Assembly: GCA_965203725.1 (NCBI GenBank)
Contig: CBDBDH010000002.1
Location: forward strand, 434,001 to 498,000
Origin: WTFY01 sp965203725
Lineage (GTDB): Bacteria > Pseudomonadota > Gammaproteobacteria > UBA4575
Direction of reading: 5' to 3'
Length of the DNA stretch: 64,000 nucleotides
A model generated the notes under the pieces. That model made no database searches and was not told the origin of the DNA. It saw only the letters and a program-made list of their open reading frames with translations. Position numbers and translations under genes: made by a program. Each line of letters starts with the position of its first letter. Positions within the stretch are counted from its first letter, which is position 1. Below are positions 57,379-64,000 of this stretch, piece by piece.

Positions 57379-59286
57379 ATGCCAACCATCACCCTGCCTG
57401 ACGGCACCCAGAAAGAATTTACCGACCCGGTCACGATCCAGCAGGTCGCGGAATCCATCGGCCCCGGGCTCGCCAAGGCGACCATTGCCGGGCGCATCGA
57501 CGGACAGCTGGCCGATGCCTGCGTCAGCATCACCGAGGATGCTTCCGTGGAGATCGTCACCAGCAAGGACCCGGACGGGGTCGACATCATCCGCCACTCC
57601 TTCGCCCACCTGATGGGGCATGCGATCAAGCAGCTGTACCCGACCGCCAAGATGGCGATCGGGCCGGTCATCGAGAACGGCTTCTACTACGACGTGGACT
57701 ACGAGCGCTCCTTTACCCCGGAGGACCTGGAAGCCATCGAAAAACGCATGGGCGAGCTGATCGTGCAGGACTACGATGTCGTCCGCGAAGTGGTCAGCCG
57801 CGCCCAGGCGGTGGAGGCGTTCCGGGAGCGCGATGAAGACTACAAGGTCGAGATCGCCTCCGAGATTCCGGACGATGAAATCATCGCGCTCTACCACCAC
57901 CAGGAATACACCGACATGTGCCGCGGCCCGCACGTGCCCAACACGCGCCACCTGCGCGCGTTCAAGCTGACCCGCCTGGCCGGCTCGTACTGGCGCGGCG
58001 ATGCCAGCAACAAGATGCTGCAGCGCATCTACGGCACGGCCTGGGCCGACAAGAAGCAGCTCAAGCACTACCTGACCCAGCTCGAGGAGGCGCAAAAGCG
58101 CGACCATCGCAAGCTCGGCAAGCAGATGGACCTGTTCCACTTCCAGGATGAGGCCCCGGGCATGGTGTTCTGGCACGAACGCGGGCTGATCCTGTACCAG
58201 CAGGTCGAATCCTACGTCCGTGAGAAGATCCGCGCGCAGGGCTACCAGGAGGTATCCACCCCGCAGATCCTGGACCGCAAGCTGTGGGAGAAGTCAGGGC
58301 ACTGGGACAAGTTCGGCGAGATGATCTTCGCCACGCAGTCAGAAAACCGCGAGTACGCGATCAAGCCGATGAACTGCCCCGGTCACGTGCAGATCTACAA
58401 CCAGGGCCTGAAAAGCTACCGGGACCTGCCGTTCAAGCTCTCCGAGTTCGGCCTGGTGCACCGCAACGAACCCTCCGGCACCCTGCACGGCCTGCTGCGG
58501 GCCAGGCGTTTCGTGCAGGACGACGCCCATGTTTTCTGCACCCGGGACCAGCTTGCCGGGGAGCTGCGCGAGCTCATCGACCTGACGTTCGAGGTCTACC
58601 GGGACTTCGGTTTCGAGAACATCGAGCTGGCCTTCTCGACCCGCCCGGAAAAGCGCGTCGGCGAGGACAGTCTCTGGGATGAGGCCGAGGCGGCGCTGCA
58701 GCAGGTGCTGGAGGCGCAGGAGCTGGAATACAAGCTGCAGCCGGGCGAGGGCGCATTCTATGGGCCCAAGGTCGAGTTCACACTGCGCGACAGCATCGGG
58801 CGGGTGTGGCAGTGCGGCACCATCCAGGTGGATTTCTCCATGCCGGGGCGACTCGATGCCTCCTACGTGGCCGAAGACGGCTCGCGCCAGGTGCCGGTCA
58901 TGATCCACCGCGCGATCCTGGGTTCGCTCGAGCGTTTCATCGGAATCCTGATCGAGAACTACGCCGGCGACCTGCCGTTCTGGCTGGCCCCCGTGCAGGC
59001 GGTTTTGCTGAATATCACGGACCGCCAGGCACAACATGTGCGCTCGGCAGAAGAAATGCTTAGGAATCAAGGCTTCAGGGTGATCTCCGACTTGAGAAAT
59101 GAAAAGATTGGCTTTAAGATTCGAGAGCATACGATCACACACATCCCGTACATGCTGGTGGCGGGCGATCGTGAAGTGGCTGCAAATCAGTTGGCCGTTC
59201 GTACTCGTGGAGGTGAAGACCTGGGCCCGATGGCACTCGAGGCCATCGCGCAGAGGTTCACGGAGCACGGGGTGGGCGGCCATTAA
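57379..59286 (+). CDS. thrS: threonyl-tRNA synthetase
   Basis: Charges tRNA-Thr. 635 residues from ATG 57379 (MPTITLPDGTQKEFTDPVTI): TGS domain 1-60, editing domain with HSFAHLMGHA and later YTDMCRGPHVPNT, class II core with KPMNCPGHVQIY (zinc Cys), VHRNEPSGTLHGLLRARRFV-QDDAH, and the anticodon-binding domain from about 535. Length is normal. First gene of the thrS-infC-rpmI-rplT-pheST-ihfA cluster. I did not identify an E. coli-type operator in its short leader. Confidence 0.97.
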   Translation: MPTITLPDGTQKEFTDPVTIQQVAESIGPGLAKATIAGRIDGQLADACVSITEDASVEIVTSKDPDGVDIIRHSFAHLMGHAIKQLYPTAKMAIGPVIENGFYYDVDYERSFTPEDLEAIEKRMGELIVQDYDVVREVVSRAQAVEAFRERDEDYKVEIASEIPDDEIIALYHHQEYTDMCRGPHVPNTRHLRAFKLTRLAGSYWRGDASNKMLQRIYGTAWADKKQLKHYLTQLEEAQKRDHRKLGKQMDLFHFQDEAPGMVFWHERGLILYQQVESYVREKIRAQGYQEVSTPQILDRKLWEKSGHWDKFGEMIFATQSENREYAIKPMNCPGHVQIYNQGLKSYRDLPFKLSEFGLVHRNEPSGTLHGLLRARRFVQDDAHVFCTRDQLAGELRELIDLTFEVYRDFGFENIELAFSTRPEKRVGEDSLWDEAEAALQQVLEAQELEYKLQPGEGAFYGPKVEFTLRDSIGRVWQCGTIQVDFSMPGRLDASYVAEDGSRQVPVMIHRAILGSLERFIGILIENYAGDLPFWLAPVQAVLLNITDRQAQHVRSAEEMLRNQGFRVISDLRNEKIGFKIREHTITHIPYMLVAGDREVAANQLAVRTRGGEDLGPMALEAIAQRFTEHGVGGH

Positions 59287-59305
59287 TTTTTAGGAGGACT
59301 GGAAT

Positions 59306-59827
59306 ATTAGCGTAGCGAAAGTAACCCGATTGAATGAGGAAATTACCGGGCAGGAAGTCCGACTGATCGGACTGGACGGTGAGAACGTGGGCGTGGTGGA
59401 CATCAGTGAAGCCCAGCAGATTGCACAGGAAGCCGAGCTTGACCTGGTAGAGATTGCCCCGAATGCCACCCCTCCCGTATGCCGGGTCATGGACTACGGC
59501 AAGTTCAAGTTTCAGCAGAGCAAGAAGGCTCAGGTAGCCAGGAAAAAGCAGAAACTGATCCATGTGAAGGAAATCAAGTTCCGCCCCGGTACGGAGGAAG
59601 GCGATTATCAGGTTAAGCTGAGAAAGATCATCGAATTTTTAACGAACGGCGACAAGACCAAGGTGACCGTTCGCTTCCGGGGCCGGGAGATGATGCATCA
59701 GGAACTCGGCGGCGTGTTACTGGACCGCATCGAGAAGGACCTGGAGCCCCACGGCGAAGTGGAACAACGGCCCAAAATGGAGGGACGCCAACTGGTCATG
59801 GTGTTCACTCCGCTGCGAAAAAAATGA
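59306..59827 (+). CDS. infC: translation initiation factor IF-3 (AUU start)
   Basis: 173 residues. The frame has no ATG at the expected place; it starts with ATT at 59306, 7 bases after TAGGAGGACT, exactly as in enteric infC, where the AUU start lets IF-3 repress its own translation. Sequence: N-domain VTRLNEEITGQEVRLIGLDG, linker KAQVARKKQKLIHVKEIKFR, C-domain KVTVRFRGREMMHQELGG. Gene begins 19 bases after thrS. Confidence 0.96.
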   Translation: MSVAKVTRLNEEITGQEVRLIGLDGENVGVVDISEAQQIAQEAELDLVEIAPNATPPVCRVMDYGKFKFQQSKKAQVARKKQKLIHVKEIKFRPGTEEGDYQVKLRKIIEFLTNGDKTKVTVRFRGREMMHQELGGVLLDRIEKDLEPHGEVEQRPKMEGRQLVMVFTPLRKK

Positions 59828-59846
59828 ATCCGTCAGGAATACAGAT

Positions 59847-60044
59847 ATGCCCAAACTAAAGACAAACCGTGGCGCAGCCAAGCGCTTCAAGAAAACTGCA
59901 GGCGGCGGCTTCAAGCGCATCCAGTCCCATGGCCGCCACATCCTGACGAAGAAAAGCACCAAGCGTAAACGCCAGTTGCGTGCAGGCACGACCATTGCCG
60001 ACGCGGACGTGAAATCCGTACGGCAGATGCTGCCCTACGCATGA
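59847..60044 (+). CDS. rpmI: ribosomal protein bL35
   Basis: 65 residues, very basic, MPKLKTNRGAAKRFKKTAGG with SHGRHILTKKSTKRKRQLR: canonical L35 of the large subunit. Between infC and rplT, as in most bacteria; probably shares the IF-3/L20 operon control. Confidence 0.98.
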   Translation: MPKLKTNRGAAKRFKKTAGGGFKRIQSHGRHILTKKSTKRKRQLRAGTTIADADVKSVRQMLPYA

Positions 60045-60077
60045 CGCCCATGGCCTGAGGAAACCTGGAGAGAATCG

Positions 60078-60431
60078 ATGCCAAGAGCAAAAAGGGCCGT
60101 GGTGGCACGCGCCCGACACAAGAAGATCCTGGCCAAGGCCAAGGGATATTACGGCGCCCGCAAGAGCACCTTCCGTGTCGCCAAGCAGGCGGTGATCAAG
60201 GCGGGGCAGTATGCCTACCGTGACCGCAGGCAGCGAAAGCGCCAGTTCCGGTCCCTGTGGATCGTGCGTATTAACGCGGCGGCGCGGCAGTTCGATCTGT
60301 CGTACAGCCGGCTGATGGACGGACTGAACAAGGCCTCCGTGCAGATTGACCGCAAGGTGCTGGCGGATCTCGCCGTTCATGATATCGATACGTTTGGCAA
60401 AATCGCCGAAAGGGCGAAGGCAAGCTTGTAG
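60078..60431 (+). CDS. rplT: ribosomal protein bL20
   Basis: 117 residues (MPRAKRAVVARARHKKILAK, GQYAYRDRRQRKRQFRSLWI). An early 23S rRNA assembly protein and, in enterics, translational repressor of rpmI-rplT. GGAGAGAATCG precedes the start. Confidence 0.98.
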   Translation: MPRAKRAVVARARHKKILAKAKGYYGARKSTFRVAKQAVIKAGQYAYRDRRQRKRQFRSLWIVRINAAARQFDLSYSRLMDGLNKASVQIDRKVLADLAVHDIDTFGKIAERAKASL

Positions 60432-60481
60432 GTTTTCTTGAATGCCGTTGATGGTTGCATAACCGCCGGTAGAAAGTTTGT

Positions 60482-60512
60482 AAAAGGGAAAGGCTTTGCC
60501 TTTCCCTTTTTG
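60482..60512 (+). terminator. intrinsic terminator / possible attenuator between rplT and pheS
   Basis: 13-bp perfect stem (arm AAAAGGGAAAGGC, loop TTT) ending in TTTTT. It lies 50 bp after rplT and 27 bp before pheS. In E. coli this position carries the pheST attenuator; here an open frame through it contains four Phe codons close together, but lacks a proper start. Confidence 0.85.
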
Positions 60513-60538
60513 TTTGAACCCCGGGTGTTGACGAATTG

Positions 60539-61542
60539 ATGACTGATCTTGATTCCCTGGAGGCTGTGGCACTTGGAGAGATCCGCCAAGCCCAGGATGC
60601 CGATGCCCTGGATGACGTGCGTGTGCGCTATCTGGGCAAAAAGGGCGTGCTCACGGAACGGCTGAAGACACTGGGCACGCTGCCGAGTGAGGAGCGTCCC
60701 GCTGCCGGGCAGGCCATCAACCGTATCAAAATCCAGTCTTCAGCAGGCGATCGCCGAGAAGAAATCCGGCTTCGAGCAGTCCGACCTGCAGCAGCGCCTG
60801 GGTCGCGAAGCCCTGGATGTCACCCTGCCGGGGCGACGCCAGGACCTCGGCAGCCTGCACCCGGTCACGCACACGCGGATCCGCATCCGTGAGTATTTCG
60901 AGCGGTTCGGATTCTCGGTGGAAGAGGGGCCCGAGGTGGAGGACGAGTTCCACAATTTCGAAGCCCTGAACATCCCGGCACATCATCCTGCACGGGCCAT
61001 GCATGACACCTTTTACTTCGGCGACGGCATGCTGTTGCGAACGCACACCTCATCGGTGCAGATCCGCTACATGCAACACAACAGCCCACCCCTTCGCATC
61101 ATCGCACCCGGCCGGGTGTACCGCTGCGACTCGGATCCGACCCACAGCCCCATGTTTCACCAGGTCGAGGGCCTGTTGGTCGATGAGCACACGTCCCTTC
61201 GCACATCTGAAGAGCATGCTGGTCAAGTTCCTGCAGACCTTTTTTGAAGATGAAGCCCTGCAGGTTCGGTTTAGGCCGTCGTATTTCCCGTTCACCGAGC
61301 CCTCGGCGGAAATCGACGTCGCCATACCCGGTTCCGAGCCTGGGAATCTGCGCTGGCTCGAGATACTGGGATGCGGCATGGTGCATCCTGCGGTGTTCGA
61401 GCAGGTCGGCATCGACCCCAAGCGCTACCGCGGATACGCGTTCGGCATGGGCGTTGAGCGCCTCGCCATGCTGCGCTACCAGATCGACGATTTGCGCCTG
61501 TTCTTCGAAAACGATCTGCGTTTTCTCAGGCAGTTCGCATGA
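60539..61542 (+). CDS. pheS: phenylalanyl-tRNA synthetase alpha subunit, with two apparent frameshifts
   Basis: Class II synthetase alpha subunit (about 334 residues when corrected). Frame 1 runs from MTDLDSLEAVALGEIRQAQD to AINRIK; at about 60730 one extra A (AAAA for AAA) shifts to SSLQQAIAEKKSGFEQSDLQ; at about 61195 one extra C (CCC for CC) shifts again to FAHLKSMLVKFLQTFFEDEA, ending FENDLRFLRQFA. Motifs VEEGPEVEDEFHNFEALNIP, RTHTSSVQIRYM and the C-terminal GCGMVHPAV, FGMGVERLAMLRY are intact across the joins. Two +1 slips in short homopolymers of an essential gene point to sequence errors rather than a real pseudogene. Confidence 0.9.
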
Positions 61543-61552
61543 GGTTCACGAC

Positions 61553-63940
61553 ATGCAGGTAAGCGAGCGCTGGTTACGCGAATGGGTGGACCCGCCCACC
61601 GACACGAAGCATCTTGCCGATGTGCTGACCATGGCCGGGCTCGAGGTCGACAGTCTCTCGCCGGCTGCCCCCGCGTTCTCGAACGTGGTGGTCGCACGAA
61701 TCATGGCTCTCGACTCGCACACCGAGGACGGGACATACCATGTGTGCCAGGTTGCCGATGGCTCCATCCTGCCGATCACCGTGGTGTGCGCGGCGAACAA
61801 TGTCCGGGCCGGAATGATGACGGCGCTGGCCCGAGTCGGGGCTAAGCTCCCGGGTGGTGTCGACATCGAGGCAAAGACATTGCATGGAGTGGAGTCTGCA
61901 GGGATGCTTTGTTCCCTTGCGGAACTGGGACTGGCCGAGACATCCGAGGGCATCATCGAGTTGCCCGAGGCCTGTGATCCTGGCATCGACCTCCATGAGT
62001 GCCTGGAGCTCGAGGACACCGTCATCGATATCGACCTGACGCCCAACCGCGCGGATTGCCTCAGCGTTCAAGGGCTGGCCCGGGAGGTGTCGGCACTGCT
62101 TGAGTCACCCCTCGAGGAGGTGACGTGCCCGACAATTGCAGCCTCGACCGATACGGTGTTCCCGGTCACGATTGAAGCGCCCGAGGCCTGTGCTCGCTAC
62201 GTCGGGCGGGCCATCACGGGGGTGAAAGGGGACATTGCGAGCCCCCTGTGGATGCAAGAGAAATTGCGCCGCAGTGGGCTGCGTTCGGTCAATGCCATCA
62301 CCGACATCACCAATTATGTGATGCTGGAACTCGGCCAGCCCATGCATGCCTTCGACTTGGACAAGCTCGATTCCGGGATTGTCGTTCGCTTCGCACGGGC
62401 CTCGGAGTCCCTGCACCTGCTCAATAGCCAGGAAGTTTCCCTGTCCGGGGACGAACTGGTGATTGCGGATGGCAAAAGCCCACTGGCCCTGGCCGGCATC
62501 ATGGGGGGCGAACGTTCCTGCGTCGCGGACCAAACGCGCGCGGTGTTTTTGGAAGCCGCCTGGTTTCACCCGCGCGCACTTGCCGGGATCGCACGAAGAC
62601 ACGGCTTGCATACGGATTCCTCGCACCGCTTCGAGCGCGGCGTTGACCCGGACCTGGCGCAGCTTGCCATACAGAGGGCTACCCAGCTGATCCTTGAGAT
62701 TGCTGGCGGGGAAGCCGGTCCTGTCGTCTGCGAGGAAGATATCGCACGCCTGCCGCAACCGGTAGAGATTGAGCTTGAGTGTTCCAATGCAAAGAACCTG
62801 CTGGGGATCGAGCTGTCCGCCGATGAAATCGAGAATTTGCTGGTTCGCCTGCAGTGCCAGGTCCAGCGCTCCGGGGAACGCCTACACGTGGTCCCTCCAG
62901 GATTTCGCACTGACCTCGCAATCGAGGTTGACCTGATCGAGGAGATTGCACGCCTGAAGGGGTATGAGGCCATCCCGCTGACCTATGAGGAGTCTATCTC
63001 CCTGGATACCCGGGGCCAAGTGGCACACACCAGGCCCTTCGAATCGATGAAGCAGGCCCTGGTGGGCAGCGGCTACAGCGAGATCATCTCGTTCAGCTTC
63101 GTGAGCCAGGAGATGGAAGCCCTGTTCAATCCGGAGCACCGGGCCAAGGCCCTGGAAAACCCGATCTCGCAGGAACTGTCGGTGATGCGCAGCAGTCTCT
63201 GGTCTGGCCTGGTGCAGGCGGCCATGCACAATTTCAATCGCCAGCAAGAGCGCATCCGCTTCTTCGAGCACGGGCTGCAGTTTTGCCAGACCCCGGAGGG
63301 CCTTTTGCAGCGCCCGGTCCTGGCCGGGCTGATCTGCGGAAATTGTGAACCCGAGCAGTGGGGTGCTGTTCCGAGAGAGGTCGACTTCTACGATCTCAAG
63401 GGCGATGTGGAACGGCTTTTGGAGGTGGCTCGGCTGCCACAGGATGAGACCCAGGTTTCTCCCCTGGAAGACCCGGCCCTGCACCCGGGGCAGGCCGCGA
63501 AAATCCTGCACGGCGATGTGATGTTGGCCCGGTTCGGTGCCCTGCATCCGCGCATCCAAGCCGCCCTCGAAATCAGCCAGGCGGTGTACCTGTTCGAGCT
63601 GCAGCTGGATGGAATTTCACAAAGGTTGCCTGAGCCGGTGTTCCGTGCCCTGTCGAAATACCCGTTCATCCGCCGCGACCTCACGCTTGTCGTGGACGAA
63701 GCCGTGAGCGCCGCTGAAATCTGTTCAAACATTGAACAAATGCAAATTCCCATCCTGCAACAGGTGGGGGTGTTCAGCGTGTATACCGGAAAAGGCATAA
63801 AAAAAGGGAAGAAAAGCATATCTTTAGGCTTGATTTTGCAAGAGTTTTCACGCACCCTTACAGACAAAGAAGTAGAACAAACCATCACGTCAATCGTTTC
63901 CCAACTTGAACACCAGGTTGGAGCGGGGATAAGAAGCTGA
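61553..63940 (+). CDS. pheT: phenylalanyl-tRNA synthetase beta subunit
   Basis: 795 residues from ATG 61553 (MQVSERWLREWVDPPTDTKH). EMAP-like tRNA-binding domain (residues 40-150), B3/4 editing domain with the signature NAITDITNYVMLELGQPMHA, B5 domain, core and C-terminal FDX-ACB anticodon domain (SKYPFIRRDLTLVVDEAVSA, VGVFSVYTGKGIKKGKKSIS). Normal length, no frame breaks. The pheS stop is 10 bases upstream. Confidence 0.97.
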   Translation: MQVSERWLREWVDPPTDTKHLADVLTMAGLEVDSLSPAAPAFSNVVVARIMALDSHTEDGTYHVCQVADGSILPITVVCAANNVRAGMMTALARVGAKLPGGVDIEAKTLHGVESAGMLCSLAELGLAETSEGIIELPEACDPGIDLHECLELEDTVIDIDLTPNRADCLSVQGLAREVSALLESPLEEVTCPTIAASTDTVFPVTIEAPEACARYVGRAITGVKGDIASPLWMQEKLRRSGLRSVNAITDITNYVMLELGQPMHAFDLDKLDSGIVVRFARASESLHLLNSQEVSLSGDELVIADGKSPLALAGIMGGERSCVADQTRAVFLEAAWFHPRALAGIARRHGLHTDSSHRFERGVDPDLAQLAIQRATQLILEIAGGEAGPVVCEEDIARLPQPVEIELECSNAKNLLGIELSADEIENLLVRLQCQVQRSGERLHVVPPGFRTDLAIEVDLIEEIARLKGYEAIPLTYEESISLDTRGQVAHTRPFESMKQALVGSGYSEIISFSFVSQEMEALFNPEHRAKALENPISQELSVMRSSLWSGLVQAAMHNFNRQQERIRFFEHGLQFCQTPEGLLQRPVLAGLICGNCEPEQWGAVPREVDFYDLKGDVERLLEVARLPQDETQVSPLEDPALHPGQAAKILHGDVMLARFGALHPRIQAALEISQAVYLFELQLDGISQRLPEPVFRALSKYPFIRRDLTLVVDEAVSAAEICSNIEQMQIPILQQVGVFSVYTGKGIKKGKKSISLGLILQEFSRTLTDKEVEQTITSIVSQLEHQVGAGIRS

Positions 63941-63945
63941 GTGCG

Positions 63946-64000
63946 ATGGCACTGACCAAAGCCCAAATGGCCGAGAACCTGTATGAGGAGTTGGGCCTCA
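63946..64000 (+). CDS. ihfA: integration host factor alpha subunit (partial)
   Basis: MALTKAQMAENLYEELGL at the window edge is the IhfA N-terminus. Its position right after pheT is the standard gammaproteobacterial arrangement. Confidence 0.93.
   Translation, partial: MALTKAQMAENLYEELGL

Overview
The window looks like chromosome from a gammaproteobacterium. Its right end carries the conserved translation cluster thrS-infC-rpmI-rplT-pheS-pheT-ihfA, with an AUU-type infC start and the alpha subunit of IHF. It also encodes apolipoprotein N-acyltransferase, FadL- and TolC-type outer-membrane proteins and autotransporter barrels, so the cell is Gram-negative. Ancestral genes are GC-rich; several accessory stretches are clearly more AT-rich. 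I see no rRNA, no tRNA and no intact integrase.

Layout. 0-2 kb: C-terminal part of a type II-C-like Cas9 and a short degenerate array of three 36-bp repeats. 2.4-12.1 kb: a FadL-family porin and two large autotransporter-type proteins, one with a 7-bp tandem repeat (8 copies) near its N-terminus and one with a run of 16 C directly after its ATG. 12.2-14.6 and 20.3-22.6 kb: small secreted cysteine-rich proteins, including five members of one family with a faint cyanovirin-N-like pattern. 14.9-20.1 kb: a four-gene efflux-type operon (TolC, membrane-fusion protein, ABC ATPase, MacB-like permease) whose fusion protein has a PAS domain and coiled coil on its cytoplasmic side. 20.7-22.3 kb: lnt. 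22.9-26.4 kb: a secreted-protein gene interrupted by a run of 14 G (out of frame as read), a restriction-gene scar, a secreted protein, csrA, hicBA and two small XRE regulators.

26.8-35.5 kb is a leftward run of 19 small genes of mobile-element type (DUF3577/STY4534, RadC-like, DUF3085-like, DUF6573-like and many unknowns). It includes two short proteins that look like a two-domain DNA polymerase III beta clamp. The genes are separated by recurring structured leaders. Six of them share three hairpins whose stems change in a compensating way while the loops stay fixed; the first loop always shows A-N-G-G-A, the CsrA recognition core, and a csrA gene lies 2.5 kb away. This is the strongest candidate for an undescribed system: a mobile element whose cargo is wired to an element-borne CsrA.

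35.5-47.3 kb: AT-rich accessory DNA with an AlpA-like scar, a DNA-binding protein, a compact operon of small genes including two tiny membrane proteins, a single-polypeptide type I (ISP) restriction-modification enzyme and a cytochrome b561. 48.1-52.1 kb: two tandem, mosaic lipoprotein genes of about 650 residues. 52.3-57.3 kb: a broken IS1595-type transposase, an HsdR-N-type nuclease, mntA-hepT, a bile-acid-symporter-family protein and an antitoxin followed by a truncated PIN toxin. 57.4-64 kb: the translation cluster; pheS carries two apparent +1 frameshifts in short homopolymers, which are probably sequence errors and caution against over-reading other homopolymer indels here.
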